Source: Poriferisodalis multihospitum (GTDB taxonomy: Bacteria; Actinomycetota; Acidimicrobiia; Acidimicrobiales; Poriferisodalaceae). Taken from it: a stretch of 16,142 nucleotides of DNA. Where the stretch lies: the NCBI GenBank assembly GCA_028278755.1, contig JAPYOI010000141.1:1-16142 (forward strand), in the 5' to 3' direction. Each line of letters begins with the position of its first letter. The first letter of the stretch is position 1. The notes beneath the pieces are model-generated. The model searched no databases. It saw only the letters and a list, made by a program, of their open reading frames with translations, and was not told the DNA's origin. The position numbers and the translations under genes were made by a program. This document shows positions 7,481 to 14,259 of this stretch, in pieces.

Positions 7481-7895
7481 GCCGGGCCGCGCGGGAGGAC
7501 AGCAAAACCGGCGATGTAGGCTCGCCAGTGGAGGTTGTGAACGCGGAAAGGGAATGACGTGGGCGGTCGAAAACAGAATCGAATCAGTCGTTTCCGTTCC
7601 GAAATCGGCTCGTTCTTGTCGGGCATATCTCGCAAGAAATCACGGCGCCAACCACATCCCTTCGAGAAGGCCGCTCGGACGATCAAAGAATCCTCGCACG
7701 TCGCTCGGGGGACAGGAACGGGTCCCGCCCATCGCACGAGCCCGGTCGACAAGGGCATCGAGCAGGTCGCCGCTGAGGGCTACAGGCTCGACGAAGGTTC
7801 GCACCGCGGCTGATCCGAGGAGCGCGGCTCCAGGCCCCAGCAAACGGAGATGTCGTCGGACCGCTGCGAGATCTGTCGGCTGAGGCGGCGAACGC
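7481..7895. other. Region without a convincing gene
   Basis: About 415 bases between the hydrolase-fold gene and the SDR. Bases about 7560-7650 are noticeably richer in A and T than the surroundings. On the minus strand a frame from about 7890 to the TGA at 7640-7642 reads LLGPGAALLGSAAVRTF and further hydrophobic/charged alternation; it looks protein-like but is bounded upstream by an in-frame TAG just before the SDR start and has no ribosome-binding site. It could be the end of a lost gene. Not called as a CDS. Confidence 0.4.
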
Positions 7896-7901
7896 TACTT
7901 T
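7896..7901 (+). promoter_or_regulatory. Putative -10 box of the SDR gene
   Basis: TACTTT followed by 7 bases and ATG at 7909, the leaderless arrangement also seen at the oxoprolinase and ribH genes. It argues for ATG 7909 over the TTG at 7900, which would overlap the box. Confidence 0.5.
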
Positions 7902-7908
7902 GCCGCCT

Positions 7909-8736
7909 ATGACGAACAGCAGCGATTCGTACGCACCCGGGCAAGCCATTGCGCGGCTGGACGGCAAGGTGGCGGTAGTCACTGGGGCAAGCCGGGGCAT
8001 CGGTGAAGCCTGCGCGCGGGCGTTGGACGGCGCAGGGGCCCGGGTGGTGCTGACGGGTCGGACCACGGCGGATCTGGAACGCGTCGCTGCTGAATTGCTG
8101 CATGATCCGGTCGTACTGACGGCCGATCTCGCTCCCGCGGGAGCAGGCACCGACTTGGCACGGCGCATCCTCAACGAGGTCGACGGCGTCGACGTGCTGG
8201 TCAACAACGCGGGCATTCCGATGCGGCGCACGCCGGCTCAACTCAGCGAGGCCGATTTTGACCTGGTCTTCTCGATCAACGTGAGGTCGCTGGTCATGTT
8301 GAGCACCGGGCTGGCACCATCGATGGTCGCTCGCGGCGGGGGATCGGTGATCAACATCAGCTCCGTCGCCGGCGTGCACGGACCGCTCGGCCGTGTCGCC
8401 TATGCCGGCACCAAGGGTGCCGTCGACGCCATGACTCGAGCACTTGCAGCGGACTGGGGCCCCGACGGCATCCGGGTGAACTCGATCGCGCCCGGCCTGA
8501 TAGCGACTGCCATCTGGGAGGAAGCGCGCAATAACGTGCCAGGCCTTATTGAGGATCTCGCCGGCCAGATTGCGCTCAAGCGCTGGGGCTTCGGCGACGA
8601 CATCGCCGACGTGGTGCTGTTCTTCGCATCGGATGCCTCCCGCTACGTCACCGGCGAGACGCTGGTGGTGGACGGCGGTTTGGCCCGCGTGACGGCCTCG
8701 AACGCGCCGCCGGCCCTGCCGGAACTCGAGGACTGA
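7909..8736 (+). CDS. Short-chain dehydrogenase/reductase (classical SDR)
   Basis: NAD(P)(H)-dependent oxidoreductase, cytoplasmic, 275 residues from ATG 7909. The Rossmann motif TGASRGIG is at 25-32, followed by NNAG, the catalytic Ser152 in the ISSVAG block, and the YxxxK pair Tyr165/Lys169 in YAGTK. The C-terminal segment with YVTGETLVVDGG is typical of the family, and an extra tail of about 17 residues follows. Arg29 in the glycine motif and Arg at the end of the second strand (TGR) suggest NADP(H), an inference. Substrate is unknown. The upstream TTG at 7900 is a possible alternative start but overlaps the TACTTT promoter box. Transcription is probably monocistronic: a 12-bp-stem terminator follows 19 bases after the stop. 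Confidence 0.93.
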   Translation: MTNSSDSYAPGQAIARLDGKVAVVTGASRGIGEACARALDGAGARVVLTGRTTADLERVAAELLHDPVVLTADLAPAGAGTDLARRILNEVDGVDVLVNNAGIPMRRTPAQLSEADFDLVFSINVRSLVMLSTGLAPSMVARGGGSVINISSVAGVHGPLGRVAYAGTKGAVDAMTRALAADWGPDGIRVNSIAPGLIATAIWEEARNNVPGLIEDLAGQIALKRWGFGDDIADVVLFFASDASRYVTGETLVVDGGLARVTASNAPPALPELED

Positions 8737-8755
8737 GCCGCGCTCGAACGCGCGA

Positions 8756-8783
8756 AGGGCGCCGGACCGCAGTCCGGCGCCCT
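8756..8783. terminator. Strong bidirectional hairpin terminator
   Basis: Perfect 12-bp GC-rich stem (8756-8767 with 8772-8783) and a CGCA loop, placed between the convergent SDR and proX genes, 19 bases after the SDR stop and 53 bases after the proX stop. No T tract follows on either strand, as is common in high-GC actinobacteria. Confidence 0.8.
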
Positions 8784-8804
8784 CCGTAGTGCGCCTGAGC
8801 CGTC

Positions 8805-8818
8805 AGCCCTGCCGGGCT
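8805..8818. terminator. Small second hairpin next to the proX stop
   Basis: AGCCC-TGCC-GGGCT, extendable outwards with bulges (GCCG with CGGC). It lies between the strong terminator and the proX stop and may help terminate the importer transcript. Weak evidence. Confidence 0.3.
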
Positions 8819-8836
8819 GCGGCTGCGTTCAGAGGT

Positions 8837-10042
8837 TTACGCAGCGGCGCGTGCTGCGTCGAGCCAGGCGTCAACCGTGGCCCGGTTGTTGGCGATCCAG
8901 TCAGTAGCCAGATCACCCGGGGCAGCGCCCTCGCCCTGCTCCACGTTGGCCAGCGACACCTCGATCACCGACAGCTTCACTGCTTCGAGCAGTGAAGCTG
9001 CCGCCGGGTTAGCAGCGAGGAAGTCGTTGTTGGCCGTGACCAGGATGTCAGCCGCAATCCAGCCGATCGGGCACAGCCCGTCAGCATTGTCGGCCGCCGA
9101 CGGGCACTGGTCCGGACCGATGGCCGCGTAGCCGCCGGTGCCGTCCTCGCCACGCTGCGAGTGCTCCTCGCCGCCCTCAGTGCCAGACGGGTTGGAGTCG
9201 TCGAGGATCTCGTCGACACCCATCCAGTACACGTTGTCGCCGGGACGCAGCTGCGTGATGTACGCCGATGGCGTCCAGGTGTAGGCCACCATCGGGACGC
9301 CCTCGTTAGCCGAGTCGACGGCTTGGGCGAACATGGCGTCGTAGCCGGCAATGGTCTGGTTGATGTTGTCCCAGCCCGAGAACAGGATCTGGTTGGTGAT
9401 GATGTTGTCGCAGGTCCACGACTCGGGGCAGCCGAAGATGTCGGCAATGCCGTTGCCCGGCACCGGGTCAGTCTCGTCGAATGCGGCCAACGCATCGGCG
9501 TTGCTGTTCAGCGCATCCATGGTGTACACGCCGAACTCGTCCGCGAACGACTTGGTCACCAGGAAGCCCTGCAGGCCGCCGGCGATCATCTCCTCGCCCA
9601 GCACCGTCAGGTGGTCGCCGACGAGCGAGCCGTCAGGCAGCTCGCCTGCCAGCCATGCCAAATGCCCCGGATACCAGCTGTTAGCCCAGAAGTCCATCTG
9701 ACCCTCAGCCATAGCGATGTAGCCCAGGTTGGGCCCGAGCTCGAGCTCGGCCGGATCGCTCACCGTGTAGCCCAGCTCCTCAAGCAGCTGCTTGTAGAGC
9801 TCTGCCTGGAAGTAGCCGGTGCTCCAGTTGGCACGGCCCATCGTGACGCTGACACCCTCACCAGGCGTCATCGACATCTCTTCTTCCATCGGCTCCTCTT
9901 CGACCATGGCTTCGGTCGTGGCGGCGGGAGCCTCTGTTTCAGCGGTCTCGGTGGCGTCGTCGTCGCCGTCGCCGCATGCAGCAGCGAATAGTGCGAATGC
10001 TGCTAGCAGCAACAGCAGCTTGGTCCATCGTTTCGATTTCAT
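8837..10042 (-). CDS. proX: Quaternary-amine (glycine betaine type) ABC transporter substrate-binding lipoprotein
   Basis: Captures a quaternary-amine compatible solute outside the membrane and hands it to the ProW permease. The 401-residue chain has a lipoprotein signal: KSKRWTK basic start, hydrophobic 9-22, and lipobox FAAAC with the modified Cys23. An Asp/Glu/Ala/Thr-rich linker (24-58) tethers the domain. The OpuAC-type binding domain runs from about 63 to 398; aromatic residues W73, W119, W123 and W256 are candidates for the cation-pi cage, with ANSWYPGHLAWL (120-131) a typical block. Two short-spaced Cys pairs (205/211 and 313/324) may form disulfides. The ATG at 10042 is preceded by AGGGAGGA with 8 bases spacing. 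It is the third gene of the importer, 191 bases after proW, and may have an extra promoter in that gap. Exact ligand (glycine betaine, proline betaine, choline) is not determinable. Confidence 0.9.
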   Translation of the reverse strand: MKSKRWTKLLLLLAAFALFAAACGDGDDDATETAETEAPAATTEAMVEEEPMEEEMSMTPGEGVSVTMGRANWSTGYFQAELYKQLLEELGYTVSDPAELELGPNLGYIAMAEGQMDFWANSWYPGHLAWLAGELPDGSLVGDHLTVLGEEMIAGGLQGFLVTKSFADEFGVYTMDALNSNADALAAFDETDPVPGNGIADIFGCPESWTCDNIITNQILFSGWDNINQTIAGYDAMFAQAVDSANEGVPMVAYTWTPSAYITQLRPGDNVYWMGVDEILDDSNPSGTEGGEEHSQRGEDGTGGYAAIGPDQCPSAADNADGLCPIGWIAADILVTANNDFLAANPAAASLLEAVKLSVIEVSLANVEQGEGAAPGDLATDWIANNRATVDAWLDAARAAA

Positions 10043-10050
10043 TGCGGAGA

Positions 10051-10058
10051 TCCTCCCT
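10051..10058 (-). promoter_or_regulatory. Ribosome-binding site of proX
   Basis: Minus-strand AGGGAGGA, 8 bases before ATG 10042. It is a near-full anti-16S match and the strongest in the window, fitting the high yield needed for a binding protein relative to its permease. Confidence 0.7.
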
Positions 10059-10180
10059 GATCTGCGACAGATTGCGTCACGCGGCGCTTCTGGTTGCGAC
10101 CACGCATGTGCGGCGCCGTTCGCCCGGCTCGACGAGGGCTCCTTGCGCAGCAGCGTAGTCGGGCCATGTGCGCGCCTAAC

Positions 10181-10186
10181 ACCCTA
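10181..10186 (-). promoter_or_regulatory. Possible internal -10 box for proX
   Basis: Minus-strand TAGGGT in the proW-proX gap, about 138 bases before the proX ATG. No canonical -35 accompanies it. Offered because the gap is long for an operon and contains a palindrome just upstream. Confidence 0.25.
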
Positions 10187-10209
10187 GACCGCGCATACAT
10201 GTTCGGAGT

Positions 10210-10223
10210 GCTCTGCGCAGAGC
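10210..10223. promoter_or_regulatory. 14-base perfect palindrome between proW and proX
   Basis: GCTCTGCGCAGAGC lies 10 bases past the proW stop and upstream of the possible proX promoter. It can be an operator for a dimeric regulator, or a 5-bp hairpin with a GCGC loop that protects or partly terminates the proVW message so that proX is made in a different amount. Confidence 0.35.
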
Positions 10224-10233
10224 GAATCGATGG

Positions 10234-12876
10234 CTAGCCCGTGTTGGCTGGAATATCGCCGTAGATCTTGTTCCGCTCGAATTCCGAGAGGGTGCCGCGG
10301 GAAGTCGCGAACATGGTGAACCCCGCCGCCAGCACCAGTACGGATCCAACACCGGAGACGAGATTCTCGTCGGCCACGCGGACGATCGTCAGGATCCATG
10401 CAAGGGGCAAAATCGCGACGCCCATACCGATGCCGCCTACCAGGGCGCTCCAGCGATAGCGGCGCGCCTCATCGATCCCGGTCAATCCGATCGCAGGCAC
10501 GATCATCACGAGTCCGACGAACCCGCCGATCAGCGTCCAGATGCCTATGCCGGCGCCTTCGGACTCGAATCCGTCGTGGATGATGTCGCCCTGTCGTTTG
10601 GCTTGAGCGATCTTCGATGCGATGTCGGCCGCCTTCACCCCCTCAAGGGCCAGCTGCCGATTCTCTTCGCGTCGCAGTTCCTGCGCTCTGATGTCGTCGC
10701 CAGCGGCTTCGGCTTCGTCGGCGCCCACCGCCGCAGCACGCGCTGCTGCCAAGGCCGCTGCTCCGTCGGCGGCAATCTGGTCAAGCTCGGCCTGGAGTTC
10801 GTCGTCGATGACCGATTCGGCCCGCGTGTCGAAACTCCATCCCGAGTAGCCGCCCATGACGAGCAGCAGCACGGCGAATGACCCGCCCAGCAGGCGTCCC
10901 CAGCCGATGTTCGCCGGCAGTGGTCGTCGTGCGGTCATCGGTGCCCGCCAGAGCCAGAGGCACGCGGCCGCGGTCGCCACGATTGCGCCGATGACCGCCA
11001 GGTAGATGCCGATACCGACGCTGAAGATGCCGAGTTCCTCCACCTTGTCGGGTGGTCGGGCAAACAGGTAGGCGATGGTCGTGATGAGCGTTGCCAGCGA
11101 GAAGACCGCGGCCCCGTGTGCCGACATCCAGCGCGAACCTCTGCCGGGTCGGAACAAGGTGTTGACGGCTGCGAAAAGCGACACCGCAGCCATCACCCCG
11201 ATGAAGATCCCGAACCACGAGCCGCCTGAAGCCGAGAGGCCATTGAAGTTCTGAGAAACGAAACTGAGGTCGCCGACACAAACGAGCTCCGTGCCGCCCT
11301 CAGCGAGCGGGTTGAGCGACTGCTCTTCCACCCACTCCCCGGAACATTCCATCGAGCGAAGATCGGTATCGGAGCTGCGTGCGTAGGCGGAGACGAGACC
11401 GGCATTCGCGTTCCAGGGCAGCAGCAACGCGACGAGCGTGACGACCGCGCCGATAGCCGTGGCGATGACTGCGCCACGTTCCCGGGGGCCCACAGTCTCG
11501 AACGCCTCGTCGGGTACGGGGGGTTCGGCATCCTTGGCTGTCGTCTCGGCAGCCTCGGTATCGACGAGCAGCTCCTCGGGGGTCCGCCGGTGCTTCCAAG
11601 CCTGGGTAATCCGGCTGAGCAGATTGCCCGAATCACCTGCCTCGGGCTGGCTGAGTCGATCCAGCACAACGGCCACCAGGAAGAAGGCCAAGCCCGCAGA
11701 GCCGGCCAGTGCGATGTCGAGATTGTTGATGGCGCGGAACAGCAGGCTGCCCAAGCCGCCTGCGCCCATGATGGCGGCGATGCCGAGCATCGAGATGGCG
11801 AGCAGCAGCGTCTGGTTGAGACCGGTCATGATCGCCGGCCGTGCCAGCGGCAGCTGCACGTCGGTGAGGACGCGCCATTCAGGCGCGCCGTAGGCGCGTG
11901 ATGCTTCGACGACGTCCTCGGGAACCTGCCGGATGCCGAGGTTCGTGAGGCGGATCAGCGGCGGCAAAGCGAACGTCATGGTGACCATGGTGGCTGCGAC
12001 GAAGCCGATCTTGAAGAAGAAGACGAACGGCAGCATGTACACGAACGAGTGAACGACCTGCATCGCATCCAGGATTGGCCGGACCACCTTCCATGCGCCA
12101 TCGACGCGTCCGCACAAAACCCCGATGGGTATGCCGACGATCACGCACACAAGAACGGCCACGCCGATGAAGCCGATGGTCAACGCCGTTTCTCGCCAGA
12201 AGGCCTCGCCGAGCAGACCGCAGACCAGCAGGCCGATGAAAGCCATGAAGCCGACCTGGAAGTTGCGGATCAGCCAGCCGATCAGGAAGACCGCGATGCA
12301 CACCGTCAACCACGACATCTGCAGCAGCCACTCATTCACGATGATGTTGATCAGCGTGTCGAACGGCCACTTGATGACTCCGATGGTGGCCTGCAGGTTG
12401 TTGTCGACCCAGAACACGGTCTGTTCCACCCAGTCGCCGACTGGGATCTGCCAGTTGTCGAGCACGGTGTTCTGCCGTGCTTGCGCCACGACGCCCGACG
12501 TGCACTCCAAGAGCTGGCCCTCGGCATCGACGAGTGCGTCTCGGCAGTAGACCGTCTCGCCGTCGACGCGGTAGGCATGGGTGCCCGACGAGATGATCTC
12601 TTCAGACCTGAAGCGGTACCACCACACAGCGACGAGCCCGATGAGACCGCCGGCCGCCATGCCGTAGCGGCGACCGATCGCCCCGCCGAAGAGCAGGAGC
12701 GCCGGGACGATGAGGAGCCCCAGCAACAGTGCCCATTCGACACCGGTCGTCGCCCAGTCGGCCAAGCGATCCCCAGCCTCAGGAGCAGTGACGACGTCGA
12801 CGACTTGGTCGATGAAATGGCCAGAGTCGGTTGCTTCTTCGCCGTTGGCCTGGGCGAGGAGCATGGCGGCGCTCAC
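10234..12876 (-). CDS. proW: Glycine betaine type ABC permease with a long extra C-terminal membrane module
   Basis: Membrane channel of the importer, 880 residues; ProW-type permeases are usually about 280-400. Residues 45-87 give two membrane segments, then an outside loop with Cys111 and Cys125. The permease core runs from about 180 to 408, with the ATPase-coupling loop at 318-349 (VPEDVVEASRAYGAPEWRV, Gly330 included). After a charged Glu/Pro-rich linker (410-467) comes an additional region: membrane segments near 470-487, 554-574, 587-606, 617-644, 664-680, a loop with Cys511/Cys533, an Ala/Glu/Arg-rich stretch likely coiled coil (687-766), and more membrane segments at 777-799 and 808-856. 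I do not recognise this part. Start is GTG at 12876, overlapping the proV TGA by 4 bases (GTGA), so translation is coupled; ATG at 12864 is an alternative start. The permease core call is firm, the module's role unknown. Confidence 0.9.
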   Translation of the reverse strand: MSAAMLLAQANGEEATDSGHFIDQVVDVVTAPEAGDRLADWATTGVEWALLLGLLIVPALLLFGGAIGRRYGMAAGGLIGLVAVWWYRFRSEEIISSGTHAYRVDGETVYCRDALVDAEGQLLECTSGVVAQARQNTVLDNWQIPVGDWVEQTVFWVDNNLQATIGVIKWPFDTLINIIVNEWLLQMSWLTVCIAVFLIGWLIRNFQVGFMAFIGLLVCGLLGEAFWRETALTIGFIGVAVLVCVIVGIPIGVLCGRVDGAWKVVRPILDAMQVVHSFVYMLPFVFFFKIGFVAATMVTMTFALPPLIRLTNLGIRQVPEDVVEASRAYGAPEWRVLTDVQLPLARPAIMTGLNQTLLLAISMLGIAAIMGAGGLGSLLFRAINNLDIALAGSAGLAFFLVAVVLDRLSQPEAGDSGNLLSRITQAWKHRRTPEELLVDTEAAETTAKDAEPPVPDEAFETVGPRERGAVIATAIGAVVTLVALLLPWNANAGLVSAYARSSDTDLRSMECSGEWVEEQSLNPLAEGGTELVCVGDLSFVSQNFNGLSASGGSWFGIFIGVMAAVSLFAAVNTLFRPGRGSRWMSAHGAAVFSLATLITTIAYLFARPPDKVEELGIFSVGIGIYLAVIGAIVATAAACLWLWRAPMTARRPLPANIGWGRLLGGSFAVLLLVMGGYSGWSFDTRAESVIDDELQAELDQIAADGAAALAAARAAAVGADEAEAAGDDIRAQELRREENRQLALEGVKAADIASKIAQAKRQGDIIHDGFESEGAGIGIWTLIGGFVGLVMIVPAIGLTGIDEARRYRWSALVGGIGMGVAILPLAWILTIVRVADENLVSGVGSVLVLAAGFTMFATSRGTLSEFERNKIYGDIPANTG

Positions 12877-14117
12877 ATGAACACCTCCCGCTCGAAGTCG
12901 TCTATCAGCTGCTCGACTCGACCCATCTCTTCCATGATGAGACGGGGATCCAGATTGCCGACGAGTGTGCCGTCATCGTCGACCACGGCGATCGAGAGGC
13001 CACGCCCTGCGGCTGCGTAGAGCTCGTTCAATGTGGCGTCCGGGCTGCACCTGTCGAAATCGGAGCGCAGCGCCTTCTTGAGGTCGTTGCTTCCCATGCC
13101 GCGGGCCCGCAAACCGTCGGCCGCCGTCAACAGCGAGACCGGTTTGCCCGAGGAGTCGCAGCAGAACCGGCCCGCAATGTCTTGGCAGAGGGTGAGTGCA
13201 TCGCTGAGCGAGATGTCGGCCGGGATCGGCCTCGGTTCGGACATGACCTCGTGGACCTTGATGACCCGCCCCTGGTCGACGTCTTGGACGAACTCGGCCA
13301 CGTAGCCGGTGGCCGGCTCGGTCAGGATCTCTTCGGGTGTACCGATCTGTACGACTGCGCCGTCCTTCATGATGCAGACCCGGTCGCCGATGCGCAGCGC
13401 CTCGTTGAGGTCGTGGGTGATGAAAAGGATCGTCTTGTGGACCTCGGCTTGGATCTCCATCATCTCGTCTTGCATCTGACGCCGGATGAGCGGGTCGAGC
13501 GCGCTGAACGCCTCGTCCATGAGGAGGATGTCCGGATCGGAGGCCAGTGCACGAGCGAGGCCGACGCGCTGCTGCATGCCGCCGGAGAGCTGGGCGGGCC
13601 GGTGATCGGCGAACGCAGCGAGTCCGACCAGCGACAGTGCCCGCATGGAGGCTTCGTTTCGCTCAGAGCGGTCGACCTTCTGCACCTTGAGCCCGTAGCC
13701 GACGTTGTCGATCACTTTGCGATGCGGGAAGAGGGCGAAGTGCTGGAAGACCATCCCCATCTTCTCCCGTCGGAACTCCTGCAGGTCGGTCCCGTACAGC
13801 TTCTGCACGTCGACGCCGTCCACCAGCACCTCGCCGTGGGTGACGTCGTGCAGCTTGTTGACCATCCGGATGGCCGTCGACTTGCCGGAACCGGACAGGC
13901 CCATCACCACGAAGATCTCGCCCCGGTTGACCGAGAAGTTCACGTCGGTGAGCCCGACGACATGCCCTGAGAGCCGTTGCACGTCGTTCTTGGGCACGCC
14001 CGAACGAGCCAGCTCGAAGGCACGGCCTCTCGGCTGCGGCCCGAAGATCTTGTAGACGTCGCTGAGGCGGATGATCTCGTCGCCCTCAGCCGCGCCGTTG
14101 GCGGCGTCGTCGCTCAT
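12873..14117 (-). CDS. proV: Glycine betaine type ABC transporter ATP-binding protein with CBS region
   Basis: ATPase driving the importer, 414 residues on the cytoplasmic face. Walker A GLSGSGKST is at 73-81, the Q-loop Gln at 125, signature LSGGMQQ at 177-183, Walker B DILLMDEA at 196-203 and the switch His at 235. The stretch KNDVQRLSGHVVGLTDVNFSV before Walker A is the typical extended N-terminus of ProV/OpuAA proteins. Residues about 285-400 form the C-terminal CBS-pair region, which in OpuA senses ionic strength. A longer frame starts at 14375, but it lies over the neighbouring ferredoxin gene and has no family match; the ATG at 14117 has AGGGGG directly upstream and fits the family N-terminus. 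It is the first gene of proV-proW-proX and overlaps proW by 4 bases. Confidence 0.95.
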   Translation of the reverse strand: MSDDAANGAAEGDEIIRLSDVYKIFGPQPRGRAFELARSGVPKNDVQRLSGHVVGLTDVNFSVNRGEIFVVMGLSGSGKSTAIRMVNKLHDVTHGEVLVDGVDVQKLYGTDLQEFRREKMGMVFQHFALFPHRKVIDNVGYGLKVQKVDRSERNEASMRALSLVGLAAFADHRPAQLSGGMQQRVGLARALASDPDILLMDEAFSALDPLIRRQMQDEMMEIQAEVHKTILFITHDLNEALRIGDRVCIMKDGAVVQIGTPEEILTEPATGYVAEFVQDVDQGRVIKVHEVMSEPRPIPADISLSDALTLCQDIAGRFCCDSSGKPVSLLTAADGLRARGMGSNDLKKALRSDFDRCSPDATLNELYAAAGRGLSIAVVDDDGTLVGNLDPRLIMEEMGRVEQLIDDFEREVFM

Positions 14118-14120
14118 GTG

Positions 14121-14127
14121 TCCCCCT
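14121..14127 (-). promoter_or_regulatory. Ribosome-binding site that fixes the proV start
   Basis: Minus-strand AGGGGGA lies a few bases before ATG 14117. Together with the family N-terminus it rules out the longer frame from 14375. Confidence 0.6.
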
Positions 14128-14142
14128 GGTTTGTCCGGTGCC

Positions 14143-14148
14143 ACGTTA
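14143..14148 (-). promoter_or_regulatory. Putative -10 box of the proVWX operon
   Basis: Minus-strand TAACGT within CTAACGTG, identical to the string before the broken hydrolase at 6684-6691. It would give a leader of roughly 18-20 bases that contains the proV ribosome-binding site. No strong -35 is seen. Confidence 0.4.
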
Positions 14149-14220
14149 GGCGCGCCGCGGATGTCGGTCGGTAATCCGTTCGCATCCGTCCGGGAGGTCG
14201 GAACAGATCGCTGTCGCGAA

Positions 14221-14239
14221 AGGCCAGAAAAAGGCCAGA
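14221..14239 (+). repeat. Tandem GGCCAGA half-sites, 11-base period
   Basis: AGGCCAGA occurs at 14221-14228 and again at 14232-14239, spaced one helical turn, just upstream of the ferredoxin-NrfD start. Same-face direct repeats of this kind can bind a regulator. It may also be chance; no protein is assigned. Confidence 0.3.
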
Positions 14240-14259
14240 GGTGTGCGATCCTGTTGGCC

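Noticed and set aside
12049..13020. 323-codon plus-strand frame opposite proW/proV
   Set aside because: His/Asp/Gln-rich mirror of the permease frame, with no ribosome-binding site or recognisable motif.
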